Assembly (NCBI RefSeq): GCF_029433095.1
Contig: NZ_JARNTX010000009.1
Span: forward strand, 62,001 to 126,000
Source: Hymenobacter sp. YC55
GTDB lineage: Bacteria > Bacteroidota > Bacteroidia > Cytophagales > Hymenobacteraceae
Direction of reading: 5' to 3'
DNA length: 64,000 nucleotides
Below are positions 34,724 through 43,447 of this stretch, in pieces (the first letter of the stretch is position 1; every line of letters begins with the position of its first letter). A model generated the notes under the pieces. It did no database searches, was not told where the DNA came from, and worked only from the letters and a program-made list of their open reading frames with translations. Position numbers and translations under genes: made by a program.

Positions 34724-34769
34724 TCCTCACGCTTTCGTTATATTACTACCTCATTTCATCTACTCCCCT

Positions 34770-35030
34770 ATGACTACTACACAGTTCAAATTTGGCGTTA
34801 TTCGCAAAGAGCATCTGTTCACTGACCTGCAAGGGCACAACTTACTAGCTGCACTGTTCTTTCTAGTGCTGAGCTTAGTAGTGCACTCGCTGCCGGCATA
34901 TGCCCTTTTTATGGGGTTTGGGGGCGTGTGGATGGCTGGCATCTTCGCTAACCGCGAAGTTTTCTACTTCCTCAATACGGTTCTAGTTCTAACTACCTGC
35001 TTCCTCGTCTGCCAAATGCCGGTGCAATAA
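34770..35030 (+). CDS. Small membrane protein
   Basis: An 86-residue protein with about two to three hydrophobic helices (LLAALFFLVLSLVVHSL, LFMGFGGVWMAGIF, FLNTVLVLTTCFLVC). It follows umuC by 47 bp. Not recognised; function unknown. Confidence 0.5.
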   Translation: MTTTQFKFGVIRKEHLFTDLQGHNLLAALFFLVLSLVVHSLPAYALFMGFGGVWMAGIFANREVFYFLNTVLVLTTCFLVCQMPVQ

Positions 35031-35032
35031 TG

Positions 35033-35047
35033 TTGTATAAACTGCAA
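35033..35047. promoter_or_regulatory. Inverted repeat related to the 32722 and 48754 operators
   Basis: ATG-TTGTA-TAAAC-TGCAA-CTTAAA matches the shared pattern ATGTTGYA-N5-TRCAACTTWA. It lies about 75 bp before the gene at 35121. Single copy here. Confidence 0.45.
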
Positions 35048-35120
35048 CTTAAAGCAGGACACTTGCGTAGTGGAAGTATAGATAGTTACTATATTGTGAA
35101 GCATACTACATATTACTCTT

Positions 35121-35321
35121 ATGCGTACTTTCCTTATCCTCGGCGCTCTATTCTTCTTTCTACATAGTTCCTGGGCTCCTACTTGGGGGCAATACGTGGC
35201 CAATTGGGGGTTGCTTCTCGCGGCTCTTGGTTGGTTGGGTGGCATGAGTTCAAAATCAAAAATTCGTTACCAGCGCAACCGCTACTACGATAACGACTAC
35301 TACGACCAGCAGCACCGCTAA
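35121..35321 (+). CDS. Small membrane protein with Tyr/Asp/Arg tail
   Basis: A 66-residue protein: a signal-like hydrophobic start (MRTFLILGALFFFLHSS), a second hydrophobic stretch and a C-terminal YQRNRYYDNDYYDQQHR. No family recognised. It has an operator-like element upstream and a strong terminator downstream, so it is likely a real single gene. Confidence 0.55.
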   Translation: MRTFLILGALFFFLHSSWAPTWGQYVANWGLLLAALGWLGGMSSKSKIRYQRNRYYDNDYYDQQHR

Positions 35322-35339
35322 TGTGCTCACCATATAATG

Positions 35340-35373
35340 AAAAGCCCCCGGCGCTTCGGCTCGGGGGCTTTTT
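35340..35373. terminator. Bidirectional intrinsic terminator
   Basis: AAAAGCCCCCG and CGGGGGCTTTTT form an 11-bp stem around GCGCTTCGGCT, between convergent genes ending at 35321 and 35429. Confidence 0.85.
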
Positions 35374-35428
35374 GTTGTCAGCAAGTCGTGCGGGCCTTTA
35401 TCCCTCTGGTTCTCTTTCTGGCCTTTGC

Positions 35429-35932
35429 TTAATTCTTCTTGCTTGCCTTTATCCGTCGCCACGCTTCCCGAACATTCCAACCGTCACTTGGGGTATCGTA
35501 TGCCAGCAGTTCAGGTTGCAACTCAAGTAGGTTCATTACGAAGTGGAAGCCCCATAGACAGATAGCAATGCCGTTGACTACGGTAGTTCCGGTAAAGCCA
35601 AATGAATAGAACGCAAATACAGCTGCTGTTAAAGCTCCGCTTAGTGGTCCTGCCAGATTGAAGATGAGTTGCTTAACCGGATGCTTACTGAATGCAACTC
35701 CTGACGTAGTTACATAGTGTAGCAAGCTATTGGGCGCAAAATAGAACTCGGTGCCCGCCAGCGTAAACCGTGGCTTTACAGTTTTTTTTCTTAGGTCGGT
35801 TGCAATCACAATCCGATGAATACTTAGCCCTACTAGCTTACCAGCTATAGCGTGGCCAAGCTCATGCGCCAGCCCGCTGACTATGAATGAAACGGGGAAA
35901 AGAACAAGCAGTAGCAGTATATCGACAAGCAT
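35429..35932 (-). CDS. M50-like membrane metalloprotease
   Basis: A 167-residue polytopic protein with the zinc-protease motif HELGH inside a membrane helix (SFIVSGLAHELGHAIAGKLV) and a later FHFVMNLLELQPELLAYDTP followed by SDG. The second part matches the N-x-x-P...DG region that supplies the third ligand in site-2 proteases. The frame runs upstream into the left end of the Tn3 transposon (to 36043), but those residues come from the element. The ATG at 35932 is the likely native start. Before the insertion it followed the gene now ending in the transposon by about 16 bp. Confidence 0.75.
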   Translation of the reverse strand: MLVDILLLLVLFPVSFIVSGLAHELGHAIAGKLVGLSIHRIVIATDLRKKTVKPRFTLAGTEFYFAPNSLLHYVTTSGVAFSKHPVKQLIFNLAGPLSGALTAAVFAFYSFGFTGTTVVNGIAICLWGFHFVMNLLELQPELLAYDTPSDGWNVREAWRRIKASKKN

Positions 35933-36000
35933 AGAACAAGCTGCTGCATTAGATGCGTAGGCCTCGGCGGCGCTGAGGCGCTGGGCTAGGCTTAGGTGTA

Positions 36001-36038
36001 GGGGTAGCACAAGAGTAGGAACAGAAACTATCGCTAGG
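36001..36038 (+). repeat. Tn3 left terminal inverted repeat
   Basis: 38 bp beginning GGGGTAGCACAAGAGTAGGA; it matches the right end at 36 of 38 positions. The tnpA stop lies inside it. Confidence 0.93.
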
Positions 36039-39000
36039 CCCATTCACCAAGCGATGCTTCCCAGGGTGTGAGGGTGCGCAAGGGACGCAGTTGCCCAGCC
36101 GCCACAGATTCGGGCAGCGTAAAATCGTAGCGGCCCAGCATATTCACGTGTTCATGCAGCAAGGGCGAGAGGCGGGCCACATCCTCCGGGTTTACGTGCT
36201 CCTCCGTTTCCTGCCACCGCTCTAATGCTTGTTGCAAATAGCGCGTATTCCACAGCACCAGGGCGTTTACGACCAGGCCCAGCGCCCCGAGTTGGTCCTC
36301 CATTCCCTCGCGATAGCGCTGGCGCAGCTCGCCTTTCTTGCCGTGAAAAACGGCGCGGGCCAGCGCGTGGCGGCCCTCGCCGCGGTTGAGCTGCACCAGG
36401 ATGCGCCGCCGGTAGGCCTCGTCGTGGACGTAGGCTAGCAGGTAGCGCGTTTTTTCCACCCGGCCCAGTTCGGCCACCGCCCGGCCCAGGCCCGAGAGCG
36501 AACCCGCCCGCTGCAAGGTGCGCATTACCGCCGTGGCTTTTACCCGGCCCAATTTAAGAGAGCCGGCCAGCCGCAACATATCCTCCCAATGGTCACTGAT
36601 GAGCCGGGCGTTGACGACGTGCCGGCTTAATTCATTGAGGGGACCATAATCATCTTCCTTGCTGAGGCGCCAGAACCGTTGGTCGGAGAGGTCTGCTAAG
36701 CGAGGGCTGAAGCGGTAGCCCAATAAGGCGAACAGGCCAAAGACTACCTCACTGTAGCCATGGGTATCGGCCATGATTTCGCGCGGGTCCAGGCTGGTTT
36801 GCTGTTCCAGCAGCCCGGCCAGGATGAACAGGGAGTCGCGCAGCGTACCGGGAATGACGATGCCGTGGAAGCCGGTGAACTGGTCGCCGGTGAAGTTGTA
36901 GTAGGTTACCCCGCGCTGGGAGCCGTAGTATTTGCGGTTCCACCCGGCGTGCAGCGTGCGCACGGGCACGACGAAGCGCATGCCGTCGGCCGAGGCGACT
37001 TCTCCGCCACCCCAGGCCTGGGCCAGGGGCAATTGCGCCTGGCCGTCCACCAACCGGGCGTTGGCGGCGGTGAGCGTTTCCACGCGCATGTAGTTTTGCT
37101 GCACCCAGGACAAGCGGGGCAAGGTGAGGGCCGGTACCTCGGCCCGCGCCACAGCCTTGAGGCCAATGTTACACGCCTGGGCCAGCAGCACCGCGCAGAT
37201 GCTCAGTGGTAAATCGGCCGCTTTGCTCTGGCCGTCGGCCACGTGGTTGAAGGCGTCGGCAAATCCCGTGAACGCGTTCACCTCCAGCAGCAACGCCGCT
37301 AGTTCCACGTGGGGCAACTGCTGGGTAAGCTGCGTCCGCAACTGCTGCAAGCTTGCGGGTTCTTCCTGGGCGGGGAGCGGGCTTACCCGCACGTAGGGCA
37401 TGCCGTCGTGCTGCAGCACGTGCAGCGCCGTGTTGTGGGGCAGGGTTTCGCGAACCTCCGCGTAGGCCGACCGCAGCTGCGCTTGGAGCCGCACCAGTTC
37501 CAGGGCCGGGTCGAGCGAACGGCCCAGCGCCCGCGCCACCGATTCACGCGCCGCGTCCCAGTCCTCGCCGCGTAGCATTTCCGCGCGCGGGTCGCCGTAG
37601 CGATCACTCGTCGTCACAAACACTTCCCGACGGCGCAACGCTTGGTGTAGGCGGTCCAGCACGCAGAGCGTGTACGCGGCGGGGTTCACCTCGTCTCGAC
37701 TGGCAAACACCTGCCGCGCCCAGCTTTTGGGCACAAAGGTGCGGGGAGCAGTCCCCCATTTGGGCCGGCACCGGCCGCCTGCTTCCTGGGCTCGTAAAAA
37801 GTACCAGGCATCGAGCAGGGGTTTGGCCGAGGGGGAGCCTTCCAACGCAATTCCGTTCAGCAGGGCCGGCAGAAACCGGCGTACGGTCGCGTAGCTACCA
37901 CTCAGGGCTTGGAACCGGGGGGCGTCGGCGGGACTGGCCAGCGCCTGCACCGTCTCGGCTGCTTCTCGCAAGGAGGCTTCGCCAATGCGGCTCAGTACCT
38001 GTGCCCGAATCTGGGCTTCGGGCACGGATTCGTCGAGCAGCAAGCGCACGGCTTGCTCCAGCACCAGCGCCGCCTGGTCCAAATCCTTCAGGGAGCGCAG
38101 CCGCTGACGGCGGCGCTTGGTTTCGCCCCGCAGGGCGAGCGCTGTCAGCAGCCCGTCGAAGAGGTCGAGCACATCGTCGGTGGCCGTGCGTTCAAGGGCC
38201 TGGGCGAAGGCCAGCAGGGTAGCCAGGCGGCGTTCTTCTCCCATCCGCGCCAACGTCTGCCCCCAGGCTACTTGGGCGTGGCGGGCCAGCCGCACCACTC
38301 GGGCTTCGGGCAGGTCGTGCAGTGAAATGCTCCCTACGCCGAGGACGCGCACGTGCTCCAGCCGTCCCAACGCGGCCACCAGAGCGGGGCCGGAAACGCG
38401 GGTCGGCGCGGTGCGCAACGCTTCCAGTCGGGTGAGTCGCTGGCCAGGCGGTACCAGCAACAGCGATTCCAAGGCCTCTTGCTGTACCGGGTTCAACCGG
38501 TTGCGGAGTTGGTGGTACAGGTGACGGCCCGTACGCTCGCGGACCCGCGCAATCAGGCGGGCCAGCACCGTCACGCCGGGCAGCACGACGCGCTGGGCCA
38601 CTAGATGCGCGGTCGCTAAATCAAAGAGCACACTGGGCCGCACGGTGCTGGTGAGGACCTGCGCGTAGAGCCAGCGCGTGAGGCGGAATACTTGCCGGCC
38701 CCCATAGGCCGCAAAGCCCAGGTACGCCACAATGCGGGCCTGGTGGTCGGAGAGCGTATTCGGGCGGGTATACCGCGCAGGCCACGCGTCAGTGCCTACC
38801 TGAAGCTGCTGCGCCAAGGTGGCCACCACGACGGCCGGCACCTGGGTAGGGATGGGCAGAAACGTGCCTAAAAACCGGAGTGTACACAACTGCACAGCAC
38901 ACCCGAGTTGGGTGTACGACCGGCGGTAGTCGGCCAGAAACTGTAGGTCCTGCGGACTCAGGTAAAAGAAACGGGCCAGTTGTTCCGGGCTAGGGTCTGT

Positions 39001-39054
39001 CTGGTAGCGCCCATAGCGGGCCGCCTGCTCGTCGCTCAGAAATTCTACCGGCAT
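36034..39054 (-). CDS. tnpA: Tn3-family transposase
   Basis: A 1006-residue DDE transposase of normal Tn3 length. The N-terminal DUF4158-type domain begins MPVEFLSDEQAARYGRYQ. The catalytic region has SADGMRFVVPV (first Asp), IMADTHGYSEVVFGLFALLG (second Asp) and the C-terminal domain with NTRYLQQALE and LSPLLHEHVNMLGRYDF. No frameshift or stop is seen, so it should be active. Confidence 0.96.
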   Translation of the reverse strand: MPVEFLSDEQAARYGRYQTDPSPEQLARFFYLSPQDLQFLADYRRSYTQLGCAVQLCTLRFLGTFLPIPTQVPAVVVATLAQQLQVGTDAWPARYTRPNTLSDHQARIVAYLGFAAYGGRQVFRLTRWLYAQVLTSTVRPSVLFDLATAHLVAQRVVLPGVTVLARLIARVRERTGRHLYHQLRNRLNPVQQEALESLLLVPPGQRLTRLEALRTAPTRVSGPALVAALGRLEHVRVLGVGSISLHDLPEARVVRLARHAQVAWGQTLARMGEERRLATLLAFAQALERTATDDVLDLFDGLLTALALRGETKRRRQRLRSLKDLDQAALVLEQAVRLLLDESVPEAQIRAQVLSRIGEASLREAAETVQALASPADAPRFQALSGSYATVRRFLPALLNGIALEGSPSAKPLLDAWYFLRAQEAGGRCRPKWGTAPRTFVPKSWARQVFASRDEVNPAAYTLCVLDRLHQALRRREVFVTTSDRYGDPRAEMLRGEDWDAARESVARALGRSLDPALELVRLQAQLRSAYAEVRETLPHNTALHVLQHDGMPYVRVSPLPAQEEPASLQQLRTQLTQQLPHVELAALLLEVNAFTGFADAFNHVADGQSKAADLPLSICAVLLAQACNIGLKAVARAEVPALTLPRLSWVQQNYMRVETLTAANARLVDGQAQLPLAQAWGGGEVASADGMRFVVPVRTLHAGWNRKYYGSQRGVTYYNFTGDQFTGFHGIVIPGTLRDSLFILAGLLEQQTSLDPREIMADTHGYSEVVFGLFALLGYRFSPRLADLSDQRFWRLSKEDDYGPLNELSRHVVNARLISDHWEDMLRLAGSLKLGRVKATAVMRTLQRAGSLSGLGRAVAELGRVEKTRYLLAYVHDEAYRRRILVQLNRGEGRHALARAVFHGKKGELRQRYREGMEDQLGALGLVVNALVLWNTRYLQQALERWQETEEHVNPEDVARLSPLLHEHVNMLGRYDFTLPESVAAGQLRPLRTLTPWEASLGEWA

Positions 39055-39225
39055 TGTCCTATAGTCGCGTGTCCCCGCTGGCGGCGGCCCTATTCGGGCC
39101 AGTCGCTTGCTTCCCGCTCGGTCTGGTAAGCTGGCCGAACCTCGTGTGAAATAAGCAGCTGGCCCTTTTCATTGCTCGCCCCAGACCGACAGGTTTCAGG
39201 ATACAACCGGCACCGGGTCTGCCCG

Positions 39226-40248
39226 TTAGCTGATGGTGCGGTCGCTGGTGGTGTAGTTGAGCATCCAGCCGGGGTATTCAGCTGGCAGTTGGCTGACCTC
39301 TTCGAGATGGCGCAACTCCTCCGGCGTGAACGTCACGTCCACGGCGGCCAGGTTGGCGTCGAGCTGCTCGGGCTTGGTAGCCCCCATGATGACGCTGCTT
39401 ACTACCGGCTGGTGCAGCAGCCAGGCCAAGGCGAGTTGGGCCACCGTGGCGCCTTTGGTTTCGGCCAGCGGGTGTAGCACGTCGAGGACATTGAAGGCCC
39501 GGTTGCGGTCGACGAGGGGAAAGTCGAGCCGGTCGCGGCGGCCGCCTTCCTGGTTTTGGCCATCGCGGGTGTACTTGCCTGAGAGCAGGCCACCGGCCAA
39601 CGGGCTCCATACCAGTAGGCCCACCTTTTGGTCAAGTAGCAGCGGTACCATTTCGCGCTCCAGGTCCCGGCCGGCGATGGTGTAGTAGGCCTGCAGCGAG
39701 GCGAAGCGCTCCAGCTGGCGGCTATCGGCCGTGGCCAGGGCCTTCATCAGCTGCCAGGCGGCCAGGTTGCTGGCCCCAATGTAGCGCACCTTGCCCTGGC
39801 GCACGAGGTCATCGAGCGCCCGCAAGGTTTCGTCCAGCGGCGTGAGCGGGTCGTAGGCGTGCAGCTGGTAGAGGTCGAGGTAGTCGGTATGCAGGCGCTT
39901 GAGGCTGGCTTCGGCCTGCTGCATGATGTGTTTGCGCGTAAGTCCTACCTCATTGGGGCCTTCGCCCATTTTGCCCCGCACTTTAGTGGCCAGCACCAAC
40001 GAGTCGCGGTCCAGGCCTAGGTTGCGGATGGCCTGGCCGGTAATTTCCTCCGACAAGCCCTCGGAGTACACGTTGGCCGTGTCGATAAAGTTGACCCCGG
40101 CGGCCACGGCCCGGCGCAGCAACTCATCGGCGGCCGTCTGGTCGAGGGCCCCGGTGACGGCCGAACGGCCTTTGCCGCCAAAGGTCATGGTGCCCAGGCA
40201 CAGGGCCGACACCTTCAGGCCGGTCTGGCCCAGCAAGCGATACTGCAT
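39226..40248 (-). CDS. Aldo/keto reductase (transposon cargo)
   Basis: A 340-residue NADPH-dependent oxidoreductase of TIM-barrel fold. Catalytic residues are visible in FIDTANVYSEG (Asp, Tyr), ATKVRG (Lys) and YQLHAYDP (His). It starts at the ATG at 40248 (MQYRLLGQTGLKVSALCLGT); the longer frame adds 69 unlikely residues. It lies downstream of the AraC gene inside the Tn3 element. It may detoxify aldehydes or quinones, but its substrate cannot be read from sequence. Confidence 0.9.
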   Translation of the reverse strand: MQYRLLGQTGLKVSALCLGTMTFGGKGRSAVTGALDQTAADELLRRAVAAGVNFIDTANVYSEGLSEEITGQAIRNLGLDRDSLVLATKVRGKMGEGPNEVGLTRKHIMQQAEASLKRLHTDYLDLYQLHAYDPLTPLDETLRALDDLVRQGKVRYIGASNLAAWQLMKALATADSRQLERFASLQAYYTIAGRDLEREMVPLLLDQKVGLLVWSPLAGGLLSGKYTRDGQNQEGGRRDRLDFPLVDRNRAFNVLDVLHPLAETKGATVAQLALAWLLHQPVVSSVIMGATKPEQLDANLAAVDVTFTPEELRHLEEVSQLPAEYPGWMLNYTTSDRTIS

Positions 40249-40345
40249 ACGACGTAGCGCCGGGGAAATGTAGCACCCGGCCGTGCAAAGGTCCGGCGCA
40301 CCTGCTGGGGCTACATAACCAATTTGCGCCCAAGGGCTACGAAAT

Positions 40346-41281
40346 TCAAACCACCAGGGCCTGGGGCTGACGGACTTGCTGCGGGGTGAGGCCGGTGTGG
40401 TGCTTGAAGAAATTGTGAAAGTGGGTGGGGTACGCAAAGCCGAGCGCTTCGGCAATATCGGTCAAGGACCACGGCGTGTGCTGCAGCAGGCGCCGCGCTT
40501 CCGCCAGCCGCCACTCGGCCAGGTGCGCGGTAGTGGTTTTGCCTGTCACCGCCCGCACGGCCCGGTTGAGGTAGTTGACGTGCACACCCAGCAGCGGGGC
40601 AAAATCCTGGGGGGCGCGCAGCTGCAGTGGCTGGTCGGGCCGGGCTACCGGAAACTGCCGGGCCAGCAGCTCCAGAAACAGGGCAGCGAGCCGGTCGGCG
40701 GCGGTAGGGTGCACGAAGTTGGGCGCGGGCGCCCGCAAGCGCTGGAGCTGGTGCAACAGCAGGTGCAGGTAGTGGCGCACGACGGTGGCCTGGTGTGGGT
40801 AATCGGTGCCCAGCTCCGTAAGCAGCTGGCTAAACAACGATTCAAACGCCGGCAACTGCCCGGGCTCCAGTATATAGACCGGGTCGCGCCCCAGGGCCAG
40901 TAGTGGGCTTAGGGCCTGGTCGGCCGTCGCCCCGCCGTGCAGAAATTCGGGCGTGAACAGGCAAAACAACCCGCTTTGCTCGTCCGATAGGGTTTCCCAG
41001 GCGTGCGGCACCAACGGGTGCGAGAGCACCACGGCCGGCCCGGCAATGGCCCAGCCCCGCGTGGCCTGGTGCAGCTGGCTGGTGCCGCGCGTCAGCAAGG
41101 AGAGCTTGTAGAAGTCGCGCCGCTGGTAGGGCAGGGATACCTGCCCGAAGTCAGCGCGGGAATAGGCCGCAAACTGGCCCGCCTGCAGCCCGCCCACCGA
41201 CGGCACCTTTCCTAGGTAGCGGTGCTCAAACTCGGGCAGGGAAATAGCGGCAGCGGGTGGCTGAGAGCAAGTCTTTATCAC
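40346..41281 (-). CDS. AraC-family regulator (transposon cargo)
   Basis: A 311-residue AraC/XylS protein with an N-terminal cupin-like effector domain (YKLSLLTRGTSQLHQATRGW, VVLSHPLVPHAWE) and a C-terminal double helix-turn-helix (GVHVNYLNRAVRAVTGKTTT, SLTDIAEALGFAYPTHFHNF). It lies upstream of the aldo/keto reductase on the same strand, a common pairing in which AraC controls the reductase. Unlike the two copper-module AraC proteins it has no CxxC domain. Confidence 0.9.
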   Translation of the reverse strand: MIKTCSQPPAAAISLPEFEHRYLGKVPSVGGLQAGQFAAYSRADFGQVSLPYQRRDFYKLSLLTRGTSQLHQATRGWAIAGPAVVLSHPLVPHAWETLSDEQSGLFCLFTPEFLHGGATADQALSPLLALGRDPVYILEPGQLPAFESLFSQLLTELGTDYPHQATVVRHYLHLLLHQLQRLRAPAPNFVHPTAADRLAALFLELLARQFPVARPDQPLQLRAPQDFAPLLGVHVNYLNRAVRAVTGKTTTAHLAEWRLAEARRLLQHTPWSLTDIAEALGFAYPTHFHNFFKHHTGLTPQQVRQPQALVV

Positions 41282-41291
41282 AAGGCGCGTA

Positions 41292-41888
41292 TCAGGTCGT
41301 TTGGTGTGTCGCCTGCGTGCCCGTTGGTACGCCCAGCTGCCCCAGGTAGCGGTAAATGGTTGCCCGACCGACCCCGAGCAACTGGGCGATTTCCGCGACA
41401 GTTTTGTCCTGCTGCAGGTACAGCGTTTTGGCCGCCTGGGCTTTGGACAGGGCTTCTTTGGAGAGGCCTTTGGGCCGCCCGCCCTGCCGGCCCCGGGCTC
41501 TGGCCGCAGTCAACCCCGCTTTGGTGCGCTCGCGGATAAGGTCGCGCTCAAACTCAGCCAGCGAGGCAAACAGGTTGAACATGAGCCGGCCTTGGGCGGT
41601 GGTCGTGTCCAAATGGTCCTGCAGGCTGACGAAGTGAATCCCTGCGTCCTGAAAGCCCGTCACCAACGTGACCAGGTCTTTGAGTGAGCGGCCTAAGCGG
41701 TCGAGTTTCCAGACGACGAGCGTATCGCCGGGCCGCAGCCGCGTCAGCAGGTGCTGCAGGGCCGGGCGCTCTTTCACGGAGGACACTTTTTCCTGGGACA
41801 CCTCCACGCAGCCGTAGGCTTGCAAGGCATCAGTCTGCAGATGCAGGTGCTGGTCGGAGGTACTCACGCGGGCATAGCCGAAAATCAT
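41292..41888 (-). CDS. tnpR: Serine resolvase of the Tn3 element
   Basis: A 198-residue small serine recombinase. The N-terminal catalytic domain MIFGYARVSTSDQ has the nucleophilic Ser in VSTS, then VVWKLDRLGRSLKDL and LMFNLFASLAEFERDLIRER. The C-terminal helix-turn-helix is TVAEIAQLLGVGRATIYRYL. It starts at the ATG at 41888, and resolves cointegrates at a res site probably in the 160 bp before IRR, which contains the palindrome GGCCGCTAAAACGGCC. Confidence 0.94.
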   Translation of the reverse strand: MIFGYARVSTSDQHLHLQTDALQAYGCVEVSQEKVSSVKERPALQHLLTRLRPGDTLVVWKLDRLGRSLKDLVTLVTGFQDAGIHFVSLQDHLDTTTAQGRLMFNLFASLAEFERDLIRERTKAGLTAARARGRQGGRPKGLSKEALSKAQAAKTLYLQQDKTVAEIAQLLGVGRATIYRYLGQLGVPTGTQATHQTT

Positions 41889-41899
41889 CGCCATTTTTC

Positions 41900-42859
41900 T
41901 CAAGAAGTCAACGAGGGCGAAGATAGCGAGTCGTTGATTACTGAGAACAGGAAATGAGACAATCTGTGGTAGCTTTTCAGGGCGCTAAGCAGCCGAGGCA
42001 GGTGGGCCGCTAAAACGGCCGTTTCGCGAGACAGCTCCCTGCGCAGATTTTCCCTACCGATACTTTCTGTTCCTACTCTTGTGCTACCCCGTGTAGTGGC
42101 ATCAGGCGGTGGCACTTTCGCAATCGGGCTGCTCAGCTGCATCATCTTTAGCTCCTGGTTGGCTTGGTATAGCTCGGCTATCTCGCGGCCGTGCTTCTGC
42201 TCTCCTGGGGTGCCGCGCAGCATCTCATTTACCTTATCCTGAAAGAGTGGCTTAATGGCCGCTTCGATGGCTTTGTTATCGACCTGGCTTACCTCCAGCT
42301 TTCGTAACCAAGCCAAGCGGTGCTCCCGCTGAATGCACGGCATCACATCGGCAACTTCTAAGGCCCGGTTCACCCCTTTCAGAATCGAATCCTTGGGTTC
42401 CGTCAGAAAGAATTGAGCCCCTACCCCTTCTCCGTACTGAAGGTTGTTGCGGGTCAGGCCGTGGCCGAACTCGGCCGGTTGCGCTACTTGGATGTTCTCC
42501 GCTTTGATGGGCCGGATTAGTCGGTATATCGCTACGCTGGGGCTGTAAAGATGCTCGCCTGCATCAGCCTGTCGATACGGCTTTACTTGTAGGGCCTCGG
42601 CCAAACTACGAGCGTTGACTTCTAAGTCCGGGGTTAGGTGCTTTAGCAGCGTGGCGGCATCGGTGAAGTAAGGCGAAATAGTTTCTTCTCCTTTCCGAAT
42701 GTCCGCCTCGGGCCGAAAGTCAAACTGCACTAGCAGCGTACCAGCGGGCAAGTCCTGCTGCGGGTGGTGCCACTGGTCAACGCCGGGGTATAGATTGGTG
42801 CCCTGGTCAAGAAACGCCTTCCGGGCTGGGGTATCAACGGGTGGTATCGACGTGGCCAC
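41900..42859 (-). CDS. Hypothetical protein with C-terminus replaced by Tn3 insertion
   Basis: A 319-residue frame, but only about 256 residues (to PPDATT) are native; the rest is read from the right end of the Tn3 element. Removing the transposon and one GTGTA copy restores a natural end, TTPKPSPAPQRRRGLRI-stop, giving about 273 residues. The GTG start lies 2 bp after the upstream stop. Features: YPGVDQWHHPQQDLPAGTLL, EFGHGLTRNNLQYGEGVGAQ, then a charged helical region. No family recognised. The restored basic tail resembles that of the Fic protein (PTPPKRRRGPKL). Confidence 0.7.
   Translation of the reverse strand: MATSIPPVDTPARKAFLDQGTNLYPGVDQWHHPQQDLPAGTLLVQFDFRPEADIRKGEETISPYFTDAATLLKHLTPDLEVNARSLAEALQVKPYRQADAGEHLYSPSVAIYRLIRPIKAENIQVAQPAEFGHGLTRNNLQYGEGVGAQFFLTEPKDSILKGVNRALEVADVMPCIQREHRLAWLRKLEVSQVDNKAIEAAIKPLFQDKVNEMLRGTPGEQKHGREIAELYQANQELKMMQLSSPIAKVPPPDATTRGSTRVGTESIGRENLRRELSRETAVLAAHLPRLLSALKSYHRLSHFLFSVINDSLSSPSLTS
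42053..42090 (-). repeat. Tn3 right terminal inverted repeat
   Basis: 38 bp reading GGGGTAGCACAAGAGTAGGA from the outside on the reverse strand; it is the partner of 36001-36038. Confidence 0.93.
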
Positions 42860-42861
42860 AC

Positions 42862-43269
42862 TTACAGATTAAAGGTCAGCGGGGCGCTTGGCGGCAGGGC
42901 CTGGGTAATGGCCACAAAATTACGGGTATCCTGCACCGCGTCTTTGGTCAGCAGAATAGTTGGGGGGAAGGTAAACCGTTGGCGCAAGGCCTCCACGTCG
43001 AGGGACTGGTGAAACAGGTATTCCCCAAAGCCATCCCGGTTGTAGGTGAACTCGTCGCCGCTGGCGGGGTCGTTGCCTTGGGCTTTCAGAAAATCAATAA
43101 TGGGCTGTAAATGGGCCGTGCGGGAATCCGGTAGCTTCTCGACAAGCGCCACTTTTTCAAGGGTCTGACCCATAGCTAAAGTAGGTTGATTTACCGGCAA
43201 GATAGCAGGGTTCGACAACCGGCGATGCTGCCGCTTAGCCAAGGAGCGTGATTGAGAAAGACCAGGCAT
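42862..43269 (-). CDS. Hypothetical protein, first gene of the Tn3-interrupted operon
   Basis: A 135-residue protein with a basic N-terminal stretch (SQSRSLAKRQHRR) and a compact remainder (QPIIDFLKAQGNDPASGDEF, YLFHQSLDVEALRQRF, ILLTKDAVQDTRNFVAI). An internal ATG at 43173 would give a shorter form. Coupled to the next gene by a 2-bp gap. Family unknown; the size and order would fit a partner or immunity protein of the downstream gene, which is speculation. Confidence 0.6.
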   Translation of the reverse strand: MPGLSQSRSLAKRQHRRLSNPAILPVNQPTLAMGQTLEKVALVEKLPDSRTAHLQPIIDFLKAQGNDPASGDEFTYNRDGFGEYLFHQSLDVEALRQRFTFPPTILLTKDAVQDTRNFVAITQALPPSAPLTFNL

Positions 43270-43331
43270 AATAATAGGCTTCTAACGGGAAGTAAACTAC
43301 ACTACTATTAACGCAAAAACAGGGGTTAAAG

Positions 43332-43346
43332 TTGTAAAAAATACAT
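43332..43346. promoter_or_regulatory. Inverted repeat related to the shared operator
   Basis: TTGTA-N5-TACAT, followed by CTTTACAAC, 63 bp before the start of the gene at 43269. Same family as the elements at 32722, 35033 and 48754. Confidence 0.45.
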
Positions 43347-43395
43347 CTTTACAACACCTACAAAACCGCCTTAACTGTTTACAATTGCTGAAAAA

Positions 43396-43419
43396 AGCCC
43401 CGCTGTCATTAGCGGGGCT
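43396..43419 (-). terminator. Intrinsic terminator
   Basis: AGCCCCGCT / AGCGGGGCT stem; the reverse strand continues TTTTTTC after the gene ending at 43448. Confidence 0.8.
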
Positions 43420-43447
43420 CGTCTTTAGAATAGAGTTTGGAAGTTGG

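Larger units (their letters stand above)
36001..42090. mobile_element. Complete Tn3-family transposon with AKR/AraC cargo
   Basis: A 6,090-bp unit bounded by 38-bp inverted repeats (36001-36038 and 42053-42090, two mismatches, both starting GGGGTAGCAC from outside) and flanked by the 5-bp direct repeat GTGTA (35996-36000 and 42091-42095). That is the usual Tn3 target duplication. It holds tnpA, an aldo/keto reductase, an AraC regulator and a serine resolvase, all on the reverse strand. A res site is expected in 41904-42052. The fresh duplication and intact genes point to a recent insertion. Confidence 0.93.

Noticed and set aside
37353..38222. 289-residue forward frame opposite tnpA
   Set aside because: Arg/Pro/Ala-rich antisense frame of the Tn3 transposase, no family features.
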